The notes: generated by a model not told the origin, from the sequence alone. Shown: positions 38,686 through 47,756, numbered from the stretch's first letter. The stretch: DNA of 64,000 nt from Betaproteobacteria bacterium HGW-Betaproteobacteria-7 (GCA_002840765.1 PHCE01000009.1:80183-144182); one strand, 5' to 3'. A program made the numbers and translations.

Positions 38686-39213
38686 ATGCGGCGTTTTCTC
38701 ATTCCACTGGCCATCTTCATCGTTCTCATCGCCTTCCTGGCGGTCGGTTTGCGCCTGAAGCCGCGCGAAGTGCCGTCACCCTTCATCGGCAAGCCGGCAC
38801 CGGCCTTTGTGCTCAGCCAATTGCATCAGCCGGCGAGCAATTTCTCGCCGGTCGACATGGTCGGGCAGGTGTGGCTGCTCAATGTCTGGGCTTCCTGGTG
38901 CGTCTCCTGTCGCCAGGAGCACCCGATTCTGATGGATCTGGCGCGCCACAACGTGGCACCCATCATCGGTCTCGATTACAAGGACGAACGGGAGCCGGCC
39001 AAAGCCTGGCTGGCCGAGCATGGCGACCCTTACCGCTTGTCGATCTGGGATCGCGAGGGGCGGGTGGGGATCGATTACGGCGTTTACGGCGTGCCGGAGA
39101 CGTTTGTCATTGACAAGTCCGGCGTCGTCCGGATGAAGCACATAGGACCGCTGACCCAGACGGTGGTCAGCGAAAAAATCATACCGCTGGTGAAGGAGTT
39201 GAACGGTGCGTAA
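38686..39213 (+). CDS. ccmG: Thiol:disulfide interchange protein CcmG/DsbE
   Basis: A 175-residue membrane-tethered thioredoxin-fold protein: an N-terminal helix (about 4-22), WASWCVSCRQEHP (active-site CxxC), YGVYGVPETFVID (cis-Pro loop). It keeps the apocytochrome CXXCH reduced for haem attachment. The ATG at 38686 follows GAGGCGAGAG; it is eight bases after ccmF and overlaps the ccmH start by eight bases. Confidence 0.96.
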   Translation: MRRFLIPLAIFIVLIAFLAVGLRLKPREVPSPFIGKPAPAFVLSQLHQPASNFSPVDMVGQVWLLNVWASWCVSCRQEHPILMDLARHNVAPIIGLDYKDEREPAKAWLAEHGDPYRLSIWDREGRVGIDYGVYGVPETFVIDKSGVVRMKHIGPLTQTVVSEKIIPLVKELNGA

Positions 39214-39655
39214 ATTGATCACACTGATTTTGCTGGTCTGCAGCCTGTCCTCTTCATTTGCTGGCGAGGCGGCGCCCGTTGCCGCTGATCCGGCGCTCGA
39301 GGCCAAGGTGCAGTCGCTGTCCGAAGTCTTGCGCTGCCTGGTTTGCCAGAACCAGAATCTCGCCGACTCGCATGCCGATCTGGCCATCGACCTGAAAAAT
39401 CAGGTGCGCGAAATGTTGCGCGAGGGCATGACAGAGAAACAGGTCATCGATTACATGGTCGAGCGCTATGGCGATTTCGTCCTCTATCGCCCGCCGCTGA
39501 AGAGTACAACGTGGTTGCTCTGGGGGGCTCCGTTCCTGCTGTTGCTCGGCGGCCTGGCTGGTCTGTTCTGGCTTCTCAAGCGGCGCCATGCGCATGCCGA
39601 GGAGCCGCTCGATGAACTGGATCGACAGGCGGCTGCCCGTCTGTTGCAGGGGTGA
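39206..39655 (+). CDS. ccmH: Cytochrome c maturation protein CcmH (CcmL-type)
   Basis: A 149-residue precursor with signal peptide (about 1-19), the redox motif LRCLVCQNQN (RCxxC) and one C-terminal helix (about 104-122). It reduces apocytochrome thiols with CcmG and delivers them to CcmF. The GTG start at 39206 has AAGGAG at seven bases and overlaps the end of ccmG. It is the short CcmH; the TPR part is in the separate ccmI that follows. Confidence 0.96.
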   Translation: MRKLITLILLVCSLSSSFAGEAAPVAADPALEAKVQSLSEVLRCLVCQNQNLADSHADLAIDLKNQVREMLREGMTEKQVIDYMVERYGDFVLYRPPLKSTTWLLWGAPFLLLLGGLAGLFWLLKRRHAHAEEPLDELDRQAAARLLQG

Positions 39656-39662
39656 TTCCGGC

Positions 39663-40925
39663 ATGGAGCTGAATATCTTTGTAGTTGTCGGCGTTGTGCT
39701 GCTGCTTGTCGTCCTTGGTGCCATTCTTGTTCCTTTGCTGCGTCGTCCGGAGGAGGAGGGGGCGGGCGGCAGCCAGAGTCAAAGAGCGTTGAACCTGCTT
39801 GTCCTACGGGACCAACTCGCCGACCTGGAACGGGACCTGAAGGAAGGCCGCATAGCTGAGGCGGCCTACCGGCAGGCGCGGGAGGAGCTGGAGCGCCGGG
39901 CGCTTGACCACGTGGCGGAAGCGCCCAGGCAAGCTTCGGCCGGCGGACGGCAGACGCTGCTCGCTTTGGCCCTGATGATCGGTGTTCCCGTCACCGTCGG
40001 CGCCTTGTACTGGACGTTGGGGGTGCCGGCGTCCGTGGCCCCGGCTTCGCAGGTGGCTGCGCCGCAGGATGGCGAGCATTCGTTATCGCAGGAGCAGATC
40101 CTCGCCATGGTCGAGCGCCTGGCGCTACGTCTCCAGGAAAACCCCAGCGACGGCGCCGGTTGGCTGATGCTGGCCCGTTCGTATGCGGTACTCGGTCGCT
40201 ATCCCGAGTCAGCGGCTGCGTTCAGCCGGGCGCTCGGCATGCTGCCGCCGGATGCACAACACTATGCGGATTTCGCCGACATCGTCGCCATGACTCAGAG
40301 CAAACGTCTGGCCGGCGAACCGGAAAAACTGGTGCGTCGGGCACTGGAGATCGATCCACAAAACATCAAGGCGCTGGCGCTCTCCGGAACGATTGCCTTC
40401 GACCGCCAGGATTACTCCCAGGCCATCAGCGAGTGGCGCAAGGTTCTCGAACGGTTGCCGGCGCAGTCGCCGGTGGCTGCCGGCATTCAAGGCAGCATTC
40501 GTGATGCAGAGAATCGCATGGCGATAGCCGGGCAGCAGAACGCGGCGCCGCTTGTCAGCAAGGACGAAGTGCCTGCAGCGGTTGCCCGGGTCGAAGGCAT
40601 CATCGAGCTTGATCCGGCATTGCGGGCGTCGATCAAGCCGGATGACACGCTGTTCGTCTTCGCCCGGGCTGTTGATGGTCCGAAAATGCCGGTTGCCATG
40701 CTGCGCGCGCGCGCCGGCGAGTTGCCCCTGCGTTTCAAGCTCGATGACAGCATGTCGATGGCGCCGCAGTTCAAACTGTCCTCGGTCGCTCAGGTTGTGG
40801 TCGGCGCGAGAGTCTCGAAAAGCGGCGATGCGTTGGCTCGGCCTGGTGATTTTGAGGGACTTTCGGTGCCGGTTCCGGTCGGTGCAGGCAATGTTAAGAT
40901 CGTGATCAAATCCACTGTTCGCTAG
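39663..40925 (+). CDS. ccmI: Cytochrome c maturation protein CcmI (apocytochrome chaperone)
   Basis: A 420-residue protein: N-terminal helix (about 5-25), a Glu/Arg-rich coiled segment (45-90), a second helix (98-118), TPR domain (about 140-280; GWLMLARSYAVLGRYPESAAAFSRAL) and a beta-rich C-terminal domain (about 300-415, VEGIIELDPALRA). CcmI binds the C-terminus of apocytochromes and hands them to CcmF/CcmH. The ATG at 39663 is eight bases after ccmH. It ends the ccmFGHI run; there is no strong terminator before the next gene. Confidence 0.93.
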   Translation: MELNIFVVVGVVLLLVVLGAILVPLLRRPEEEGAGGSQSQRALNLLVLRDQLADLERDLKEGRIAEAAYRQAREELERRALDHVAEAPRQASAGGRQTLLALALMIGVPVTVGALYWTLGVPASVAPASQVAAPQDGEHSLSQEQILAMVERLALRLQENPSDGAGWLMLARSYAVLGRYPESAAAFSRALGMLPPDAQHYADFADIVAMTQSKRLAGEPEKLVRRALEIDPQNIKALALSGTIAFDRQDYSQAISEWRKVLERLPAQSPVAAGIQGSIRDAENRMAIAGQQNAAPLVSKDEVPAAVARVEGIIELDPALRASIKPDDTLFVFARAVDGPKMPVAMLRARAGELPLRFKLDDSMSMAPQFKLSSVAQVVVGARVSKSGDALARPGDFEGLSVPVPVGAGNVKIVIKSTVR

Positions 40926-40980
40926 GTAAGTCCCGCGCTCGCTTTCGGGATTTCGCCTGGCCTTTCTCGCCGGGGATGAA

Positions 40981-41565
40981 ATGGTCTCAAGAATTCCTTT
41001 GCTGGCTGTTGTTTGCCTGTGGTTCGGAGCGAATTTGCCGATCCATGCGCAGACCAGTGACAAGGCCCTGCTGGAGGAGAGTCGGGCCGTCGCCAACCTG
41101 ATCGTCAACCAGGTTCGTGACGAGCTGGTGCGGGAGATGGAGCGGACCAGCCCGATGCGGGCAATTACGGTTTGCAAGTACAGCGTTCCGGAGATTGCCT
41201 CCAATATTTCCCGTGAGAAAGGTATGCGCGTGACCCGGGTCAGCCTGCGACCGCGCAACCCGTCTCTTGGCGAAGCTGACGTTTGGGAACAGAAGGTTCT
41301 TCTTGATTTCGAGAAACGCGTAACCAAAGGCGAGAAAGCCGATGTGCTCGAATACCACGAAGTCGTTCGCGAGCCTGCCGGGATGGCTTTCCGCTACATG
41401 AAATCAATTGTCGTCAGCGCACCTTGCCTGCTCTGTCACGGCCCGACAGAACAGTTGTCGGAAGGAGTGCGTGCCCAACTGCGACAGGAGTACCCAAATG
41501 ACAAGGCAGTGGGCTATCGTTTGGGGCAGGTTCGCGGTGCAGTTTCCATCAAGAAGCCGCTCTGA
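40981..41565 (+). CDS. Secreted Tll0287/DUF3365-like monohaem protein
   Basis: A 194-residue protein with a signal peptide (about 1-23) and one CXXCH near the end (SAPCLLCHG). The preceding MRAITVCKYSVPEIA and SLRPRNP.LGEADVWE segments are typical of the Tll0287-like haem domain, also found as the sensor of the cyclase at 6698. As a free periplasmic protein it could be a redox sensor or small electron carrier. It is 55 bases after ccmI; a GGGGATGAA site precedes the ATG. Confidence 0.86.
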   Translation: MVSRIPLLAVVCLWFGANLPIHAQTSDKALLEESRAVANLIVNQVRDELVREMERTSPMRAITVCKYSVPEIASNISREKGMRVTRVSLRPRNPSLGEADVWEQKVLLDFEKRVTKGEKADVLEYHEVVREPAGMAFRYMKSIVVSAPCLLCHGPTEQLSEGVRAQLRQEYPNDKAVGYRLGQVRGAVSIKKPL

Positions 41566-42079
41566 GCGGCGCAATTTCTGTTGCTTTGGACTGCTGCTGC
41601 CGCTTGCGCTCCTGGCCTGCGACAGAAGCGGTCCTGATCAATCTGCCAAGCGCACTGTTCAATTGCCTGCGGCAAGATTGCCGATTCTCGATTCGCCCGA
41701 GTACTTTTCCTTCGACAAGAGACCAGGTCCGTGCCTGATTAATTTCTGGGCGACATGGTGTCCGCCGTGCCGGGCCGAGATGGCCTCCCTCAACCGCCTG
41801 TATCAGGAATGGCGGGGGCGGGGGCTGAAGGTTCTGGCGATATCAGTCGATAGCGACCCGCATCTGATCCGCGAGTATCTCGTCGCCACGCCACTGGATT
41901 TTCCTGTTCTGCTCGATCCGGGGGGAGAGCTGAGCAAGGGGCTCTTTCGGGTTCAGGCCTTCCCGACGACCTGGCTGGTTGACCTTGATTCTGCGGTCCG
42001 CGATGTCTGGGTTGGCGACCGCGACTGGGATGCCGCGGCCAACCGCGCTGCAGTCGAAGCCTTGTTGCGCCCGACGTAA
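41537..42079 (+). CDS. TlpA-like thioredoxin lipoprotein
   Basis: About 180 residues with a lipoprotein signal (LLLPLALLAC), a thioredoxin fold with INFWATWCPPCRAEM (active CxxC), AISVDSDP and FPTTWLVD (cis-Pro). TlpA/CcmG-like proteins reduce disulfides in the periplasm; here it probably serves the System II ligase that lacks its own reductant gene. The start is uncertain: the GTG at 41537 has GGCAGG six bases before, and an ATG at 41498 overlaps the previous gene by 68 bases. Confidence 0.85.
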   Translation: MQFPSRSRSERRNFCCFGLLLPLALLACDRSGPDQSAKRTVQLPAARLPILDSPEYFSFDKRPGPCLINFWATWCPPCRAEMASLNRLYQEWRGRGLKVLAISVDSDPHLIREYLVATPLDFPVLLDPGGELSKGLFRVQAFPTTWLVDLDSAVRDVWVGDRDWDAAANRAAVEALLRPT

Positions 42080-42083
42080 TCGC

Positions 42084-42620
42084 CTACTTCGCTGATTCAA
42101 TGACGCTGAGAGCTTTTTTCGCTTCCTGGTGTCCTTGCGCAGCTGCCTTGCGCATCCAGCGCGCCGACTCTGTCCGGCTGTCGATCACGCCCTTGCCGGC
42201 GAGAAAGAGCAGCCCCAGGTGGTATTGAGCTTCCGGATGGCCAGCGCTCGCTGCCTGGAAGTACCAGGTGGCAGCTTCCCGGTCGGGGTCGGGTACAGTT
42301 CTTGCGGCTTGATTTCCAAAAAGATAGGCAGACCCCAAATGAAACATGGCATCGACGGAACCCTGGTTGGCGGCCTTTTTCCAATAAAAAACCGCTTGCT
42401 TCTCATCTTCGGGAACGCCGTGTCCCATATAGTAGAGCAGGCCAAGACGAAACTGGGCTGTGCTGTTACCCGCATTGGCCAAGGGGGCTAATAGTTGAGC
42501 CGCCTGACGCATCTGTCCCGTATCAATGGCGCGGATCGCTTCGCTGAGCTGATCGGCCTTGGTCAGGGGCGAAAAGAGCACTGCCAGGACGAGAATAGAG
42601 GTACGTACCCACATGTTCAT
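42084..42620 (-). CDS. Sel1-repeat secreted protein
   Basis: A 178-residue protein with a signal peptide (about 1-22) and about four Sel1-like repeats (for example AQFRLGLLYYMGHGVPEDEKQAVFYWKKAA, AQYHLGLLFLAGKG). Sel1 repeats are helical protein-binding units, often linking signalling and envelope processes. It converges with the TlpA-like gene and is divergent from the histidine kinase. Its likely promoter is the element at 42710-42725, giving a leader of about 80 bases. Confidence 0.9.
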   Translation of the reverse strand: MNMWVRTSILVLAVLFSPLTKADQLSEAIRAIDTGQMRQAAQLLAPLANAGNSTAQFRLGLLYYMGHGVPEDEKQAVFYWKKAANQGSVDAMFHLGSAYLFGNQAARTVPDPDREAATWYFQAASAGHPEAQYHLGLLFLAGKGVIDSRTESARWMRKAAAQGHQEAKKALSVIESAK

Positions 42621-42709
42621 TCGATAACTTGGTTGTCGTGTTCTGATTTGAGGGGGTGGGCAGTCGATGAGCCCCGAATGGGTGAGGTCCTTGTGATGAA
42701 TCGATTCTT

Positions 42710-42725
42710 AGCAAGAAGCAGGCCG
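42710..42725 (-). promoter_or_regulatory. Sigma54-type -24/-12 promoter, upstream of the Sel1 gene
   Basis: Minus-strand CGGCCTGCTTCTTGCT: exact spacing, perfect TTGCT. The CGGCCTG -24 half is identical to those at 17469-17484 and 49975-49990. It lies immediately upstream of the divergent kinase start. Confidence 0.62.
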
Positions 42726-42729
42726 AATT

Positions 42730-44271
42730 GTGCGAAAGGTCTTCAACGTGGCCGATGATCTCAGTCCAAAAGGTATCGGCGATAGACGCAGGCGTTCCCG
42801 TTTGCCGTTGTTTGGCTCACTGCGCGGCAAGGGCTGGCTGTTCACCTGTGTTCTTGCGGCTTATTTTCTCGTTGTCAGCGTAATCATTGCGTTCGAGCGG
42901 AACACGATGCTCGAGTCGGTCAACCTGCTGCAAAGCATCAATGAGCGTGAAGAGTATCTGGTTGGTCTCAACTACGCCGTGTCGCGGGCGGTCATTTCGG
43001 TCAACGAGAACTACTTCTCACCCGATGTGGAGGCCTCCGGGAAAATGTTGGCGCTGGAAGTGGAAGCCCTGCTACCCGGATTGATCCGCCTGCAGTCGGT
43101 TTATCCGGAGCTGACGCATTCACGCCAGGAACTCGAGCGTACGGCCAGCGAACTGGTTGATATGCCGAGCCGCGCGACCATCGCCGATCTGCGCGCCTCG
43201 ATGCATCATCTGGTGCTGGAGTTGGATAACGTAACCAACGATGTGGCCACCCAGAAGGCGAAGTTTGCCGAGCGGTACCACGAGGCCTGGGAGCGTCTGA
43301 CTACCGAGTGGATGGCTTTTGGCGTGCTCGCGCTGATCCTGGTGGCGCTTGTTTTCAAGGTTTTTTTCCGAGGGCTGTCGCTGGATATCGATCGCGTACG
43401 CATTCATGCCTCGCGCGTGCTTCTCGGGCAGCCAAGTGCCAAGCTGAAACATGCGCGCAAGGATGAACTGGGTTTGCTGATGGATGCGGTGAATTCAATG
43501 CAAGATGAGCTGGCACGCCGCGAAAGCGAGCTGGAATTGACGCGTCAGCAGAGTTTTCACAAGGAGAAGATGGCGGCAGTCGGCTCACTGGCTGCCGCTG
43601 TCGCGCACGAAATCAACAATCCGTTGTCAGCCATTGTTGGGGTGGCTCAGGCGATGGACAACGAATGCAATGCGTCACATTGCGAGCGTTATGGCGATGC
43701 TTGTCATCCCGGGATGATTCTCGAGCAGGCGACACGAGTGATGAGCATCACCCGGCAAATCAGCGAGTTTTCCGTACCGCAGTCGCAGGAGGCTGAGTTG
43801 TCGGATCTCAATAGCATCCTGCGCAGCACAGCCAATTTCGTGAAGTTCGACCGGCGCTTCCGGCGAATCAAGGTGTCTCTCGAACTTGATGGCGAACTGC
43901 CGGCTGTTGTGCTCGTGGCTGATCACATGGTGCAGGTGGCAATGAACTTGCTTATCAATGCTGCAGATGCATTGAAGGATGTGGAAAGCCGCCAGCCGGA
44001 AATTCGTGTGCTTACGGCCCGGAATGGTGACCGGGTGCTGCTTCAGGTTATCGACAATGGCTCGGGAATTCCGCACGAGATTTTGCCGAGGGTGTTCGAT
44101 GAGCGTTTTTCCACCAAGGGACCAGGCCGTGGGAGTGGTCTCGGACTGGCGGTCTGCAAGTCACTGTTGGAGCGGGCGGGGGGGCAGATTGCGATTAATT
44201 CCGAGCCGGGACTGGGGACCATCGTGGAAGTCACGCTGCCCGTGCCGCTCCTCGGTGCAGATTGTCGCTAG
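42730..44271 (+). CDS. Membrane sensor histidine kinase with cysteine-rich insert in the dimerisation domain
   Basis: A 513-residue kinase: helix 1 (about 36-56), helical periplasmic sensor (57-190), helix 2 (about 196-213), linker/HAMP-like helix, HisKA with HEINNPLSAI (H293), and HATPase with LLINAADAL, DNGSGI and GRGSGLGLAV. Between the two HisKA helices is an insert with C313, H317, C318, C325 and H326, which could bind metal or respond to redox. The NtrC-type regulator follows 24 bases later, so this is its partner. GTG at 42730 is the longest start; a GTG at 42748 has the better ribosome site (AAAGG). Confidence 0.93.
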   Translation: MRKVFNVADDLSPKGIGDRRRRSRLPLFGSLRGKGWLFTCVLAAYFLVVSVIIAFERNTMLESVNLLQSINEREEYLVGLNYAVSRAVISVNENYFSPDVEASGKMLALEVEALLPGLIRLQSVYPELTHSRQELERTASELVDMPSRATIADLRASMHHLVLELDNVTNDVATQKAKFAERYHEAWERLTTEWMAFGVLALILVALVFKVFFRGLSLDIDRVRIHASRVLLGQPSAKLKHARKDELGLLMDAVNSMQDELARRESELELTRQQSFHKEKMAAVGSLAAAVAHEINNPLSAIVGVAQAMDNECNASHCERYGDACHPGMILEQATRVMSITRQISEFSVPQSQEAELSDLNSILRSTANFVKFDRRFRRIKVSLELDGELPAVVLVADHMVQVAMNLLINAADALKDVESRQPEIRVLTARNGDRVLLQVIDNGSGIPHEILPRVFDERFSTKGPGRGSGLGLAVCKSLLERAGGQIAINSEPGLGTIVEVTLPVPLLGADCR

Positions 44272-44295
44272 CGTGAGGGGAGAGGGAATACTTAA

Positions 44296-45672
44296 ATGCA
44301 TGTATTGATTATTGATGATGAGGCTGCGCTTCGTCAGATACTGGCATCGGCCCTGAGCAAGGCCGGGCACTCCGTCGATACGGCGGCAGGGGTAAAGGAG
44401 GCATCGGCCAAACTGGTGCGTGGAGATATTGACGTAGCCCTTTGTGACATCATGATGCCCGACGGTAACGGAGTCGAACTGGTGCGTAGTTTCCGCGGCA
44501 GCGGTATCGACACCCAGTTCGTCATGGTGACCGCTTTTGCTTCCATGGAGACGGCTGTCGAAGCGTTGCGTGCCGGGGCTACCGACTACATGGTCAAGCC
44601 CGTTCGTAGCGAGGAGATGCTGCATCGTCTCGAACAAATTGGCTCGATGCGTGGGCTGAAGGCAGAGAACCAAGCCTTGCGTCAGATGGTGGCGCGCGAG
44701 CGCGGAGTGTTTCATTTCAACTCGCGATCGATGGTGGAGATGGAGCGCCTGGTGTCGAAGGTGGCGGTGACCGATAGCACTGTCTTGATAACGGGCGAGA
44801 GCGGTACCGGCAAAGGGGTGACGGCACGCAACATTCACGAGATGAGTCCGCGCAGCGAGTTTCCCTTCATCCCGGTCAATTGTGGAGCGATTCCCGATAA
44901 TCTTCTCGAAAGCGAGTTCTTTGGCCATGCCAAGGGTGCTTTCACCGGTGCCGACCGGGCCCGCAAGGGGTTGTTCACCCAGGCTGACCGGGGGACCCTG
45001 TTTCTGGATGAGATTGGCGAATTGCCATTGCATCTGCAGACCAAGTTGTTGCATGTGATCGAGGACAAGGAAGTGCGTCCGCTGGGCGGTGACCAGGCAC
45101 GCCGGGTCGATGTCCGCATAATTGCAGCGACCAACCGAAATCTGGCGGAGATGGTCAAGGACGGCCGCTTCCGCGAAGACCTCTATTTCCGCCTTTCAAT
45201 GTTCCACATCCTGATCCCCCCGTTGCGCGATCGGCAAGAGGATATCGCCAGGCTGATTCATTTCGTTTTGCAGAACCTGGCGGTCGGTCAAGGCAAGAAA
45301 GTCATGGAACTGGATCCGATCGCCGAGGAGATTCTCGTTGAGTTTTCCTGGCCGGGGAATGTTCGCGAACTCGAGAACGTCATCAATCGGGCGCATATCC
45401 TGGCCGATGGCGAGCGCATCACACTCGCTGATCTGCCGCCGGATATCGCCCGCTCGGTTCAGTCTCGTGAAACCACGGGCATCGAATTTGCTTCGAAAGC
45501 CGGGCTGCGTGAGCAGTTGCGCCACATCGAGGCCGAGATCATCGCCCGGGCCTTGCGCGATGCCGGCGGCGACCGCCGGTTGGCAGCACAGCGGCTGGAT
45601 ATTGGATTGTCCAGTCTGTATCGCAAGCTTGAAGAGATGGAGGCCCCTGGTGCGGGTAGGAATGAGGCGTAG
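44296..45672 (+). CDS. NtrC-family sigma54-dependent response regulator
   Basis: A 458-residue regulator: receiver (about 1-120) with D7, D8, phospho-acceptor D51, T/S in VTAFAS and K in MVKPV; AAA+ domain (about 140-370) with Walker A GESGTGKG (near 167), the sigma54-contact loop GAFTGA (near 214), Walker B GTLFLDEIGE; and a Fis-type HTH at the end (about 420-450, DRRLAAQRLDIGLSSLYRKL). It should activate sigma54 promoters when phosphorylated by the adjacent kinase. Eleven candidate promoters of this type lie in the window, so it is the natural candidate activator of the cytochrome genes. Confidence 0.97.
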   Translation: MHVLIIDDEAALRQILASALSKAGHSVDTAAGVKEASAKLVRGDIDVALCDIMMPDGNGVELVRSFRGSGIDTQFVMVTAFASMETAVEALRAGATDYMVKPVRSEEMLHRLEQIGSMRGLKAENQALRQMVARERGVFHFNSRSMVEMERLVSKVAVTDSTVLITGESGTGKGVTARNIHEMSPRSEFPFIPVNCGAIPDNLLESEFFGHAKGAFTGADRARKGLFTQADRGTLFLDEIGELPLHLQTKLLHVIEDKEVRPLGGDQARRVDVRIIAATNRNLAEMVKDGRFREDLYFRLSMFHILIPPLRDRQEDIARLIHFVLQNLAVGQGKKVMELDPIAEEILVEFSWPGNVRELENVINRAHILADGERITLADLPPDIARSVQSRETTGIEFASKAGLREQLRHIEAEIIARALRDAGGDRRLAAQRLDIGLSSLYRKLEEMEAPGAGRNEA

Positions 45673-45687
45673 AGCAAGGAATGACTT

Positions 45688-46332
45688 ATGAGATTCGGCG
45701 GCATCGCTATCGTCCTGATTCTGACGCAGTTTGTTGCCGGCAGCGTCTGGGCCGGGGCAGAAGAAGATTATCAGGCAGGCTTGAAGAGTCATCGCGATGG
45801 CGATGTCGTCGGCGCGATGACGCCCTTGCGTGCTGCCGCCATGGAAAACCATCCCAAGGCTCAGGCGTTGCTGGCAGAGATTCTCGATCGAACTGATTTC
45901 GACGAGGATGCCCTGGCCCTTTACCGCAAGTCAGCCGAGCAGGGCGATCCGGACGGGATGTTCGGTCTGGGAGCGATGCTGGTTTCGGGTGAAGGTGGCA
46001 GCAAGGACGAGCCAGCCGGCCGTGCCTGGATATTGAAAGCCGCCGAAGCTGGCCAGGCGCTGGCCATCAACGTCGTCGCGCAGGCCTACCTGAAAGGCGA
46101 GCTGGGCTACAGCGAAGCCGAACGTGCCACGCCGGAGGCTCTGGCCTGGATCCGGCGGGCCGCGGCGAATGCTTACCTGCCGGCGATCGATGCCCTGGCT
46201 GCCGCCTATGCCAGCGGAACTGGCCTGGCGGTCGCGGTTGATCCGGGTCTGGCAGAAGAGTACCGCGCTCAAGCCAACAAGATTCGCAAGCTCGAGCCCA
46301 CACAGGGCAAGAAGAAACAGCGGCGTTTGTAG
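45688..46332 (+). CDS. Sel1-repeat secreted protein
   Basis: A 214-residue protein with a signal peptide (about 1-22) and about four Sel1 repeats (ALALYRKSAEQGDPDGMFGLGAM, RAWILKAAEAGQALAINVVAQAYL, ALAWIRRAAANAYLPAIDALAAAY) with a basic tail (KKKQRRL). Fifteen bases after the response regulator, so probably in its operon. The second Sel1 protein flanking the two-component pair is at 42084; it may modulate the signal (inference). Confidence 0.88.
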   Translation: MRFGGIAIVLILTQFVAGSVWAGAEEDYQAGLKSHRDGDVVGAMTPLRAAAMENHPKAQALLAEILDRTDFDEDALALYRKSAEQGDPDGMFGLGAMLVSGEGGSKDEPAGRAWILKAAEAGQALAINVVAQAYLKGELGYSEAERATPEALAWIRRAAANAYLPAIDALAAAYASGTGLAVAVDPGLAEEYRAQANKIRKLEPTQGKKKQRRL

Positions 46333-46364
46333 TGCGCTGCTTATATCAAGACAAAGGTAACGCC

Positions 46365-46673
46365 ATGCATTTACCCAGGATGATCTGGCTGTCGCTGTTT
46401 CTGGCGATGAGTCATGTGCCGCTGGCATCGGCCATGAATCTGGCCCGTGGCCAACAGTTGTACAACCTTCACTGCGCGGCATGCCACGGCGCGCGCGGTG
46501 AAGGGGTAATGCCGGAGGCACCGAAATTCCGCCTCGGAGAACGATTGGAGCAGCCGGACATGAGCCTGCTTCAGTCGGTGAAAACCGGTAAGAAAAGCAT
46601 GCCCCCGTTTTTCGGCATCCTCCAGGATGCGCAGATCCTTGATGTATTGGCTTACGTGAGAACACTGAGATGA
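46365..46673 (+). CDS. Small secreted cytochrome c (class I)
   Basis: A 102-residue protein with a signal peptide (about 1-23) and one CXXCH (CAACH, near 37-41), followed by the Met-ligand segment TGKKSMPPF and a final ILDVLAYVRTL helix. Soluble monohaem class I cytochrome. AAAGG precedes the ATG at 46365. Its stop overlaps the next gene (ATGA), placing it between Sel1 and propeller genes of the two-component operon, where it could be a sensor component or electron donor. Confidence 0.9.
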   Translation: MHLPRMIWLSLFLAMSHVPLASAMNLARGQQLYNLHCAACHGARGEGVMPEAPKFRLGERLEQPDMSLLQSVKTGKKSMPPFFGILQDAQILDVLAYVRTLR

Positions 46674-47734
46674 AACTGAAATTATTGCTCTGCACTTTGG
46701 CCATGCTGACGCATGGCACCGCGAGCCTGGGGCAGGCCGCTGACAAGAGCGGAGTGCGGGTGGTCGATTCCTTCGAAGTCGGAGAAAGCGTCTATGTCCG
46801 CGCCCTGACTGTAGAGAAGGCAACCAACACGCTGTGGGTAGGGACTTCTGTCGGTGTCCACGAGATTGATCTGAAGGCCAGCAAGCCGCGCAATACCTTC
46901 ACGCGCCAGCATGGCCTGGCCAATGAGTATGTCTTTGCAATCGGCATCGACAGCCAGGGGTATAAGTGGTTTGGCACCAATGCCGGTGGCGCATCGCGTT
47001 ACAAGGACGGTCAGTGGAAGACCTATTTCCCAATGCATGGCCTTGCCGACTACTGGATTTATTCCTTTGTGAACGACAAGTCGGGAAACCTGTGGATTGG
47101 CACCTGGGCCGGGGTCAATTATTTCAATGTCAAGACGGGCAAGTTCAAGACCTACGTCAAGGAGCTGATCAACGAGTGGGTTTATGGCCTTTCCGTAGAC
47201 AAGGACGGGCGGGTCTGGTTTGGTACCGAGGGTGGGGTGAGCATGTTTGACGGCAAGCGCTGGCGCTCGTGGACCCACAAGGATGGCCTGGGTGCCGATA
47301 ACATCGGCAATCTCCAGGCCAGCACCAACACTGGCCTGGGTACCCGGTCGCGGCATGACCTGACCACACAGGTCGAGGGACTGGGTTCCTTCAATCCCAA
47401 CTATGTCTTCTCCATCCATGCCGATCCGGCGGGCACCATCTGGGCCGGCACCTGGGGCGGTGGCGTATCGCGCTACGACGGCAAGCGGTGGACCAACCTG
47501 ACGACTCAGGACGGACTGGCGGGCAACATCGTCTATGCGATGGTGCAGGACGACAAAGGCGTTTTCTGGTTTGGAACAGACAAGGGCTTGTCGCGCTTCG
47601 ACGGCAAGTCATGGAAAAACCTGAGCAAGGCCGATGGCCTCTTCGATATGCATGTCTATGCCGTAGCCGTAGCGCCCAATGGTGATATTTGGGCTGGCAC
47701 CAAGCGCGGCGTGGTTCGCATCGCTGCGCAATGA
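46670..47734 (+). CDS. Secreted two-component-regulator-type beta-propeller
   Basis: A 354-residue protein with a signal peptide (about 1-22) and a series of Reg_prop blades with the WxGT core (LWVGTSVGV, KWFGTNAGG, LWIGTWAGV, VWFGTEGGV, IWAGTWGGGV, FWFGTDKGL, IWAGTKRGV): seven visible. Such propellers normally form the periplasmic half of hybrid sensor kinases; here it is a free protein encoded downstream of a kinase that has its own short helical sensor. It may be a detached ligand-binding module (inference). Confidence 0.92.
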   Translation: MKLKLLLCTLAMLTHGTASLGQAADKSGVRVVDSFEVGESVYVRALTVEKATNTLWVGTSVGVHEIDLKASKPRNTFTRQHGLANEYVFAIGIDSQGYKWFGTNAGGASRYKDGQWKTYFPMHGLADYWIYSFVNDKSGNLWIGTWAGVNYFNVKTGKFKTYVKELINEWVYGLSVDKDGRVWFGTEGGVSMFDGKRWRSWTHKDGLGADNIGNLQASTNTGLGTRSRHDLTTQVEGLGSFNPNYVFSIHADPAGTIWAGTWGGGVSRYDGKRWTNLTTQDGLAGNIVYAMVQDDKGVFWFGTDKGLSRFDGKSWKNLSKADGLFDMHVYAVAVAPNGDIWAGTKRGVVRIAAQ

Positions 47735-47756
47735 TCATCCGCACTAAAGGAATTTC

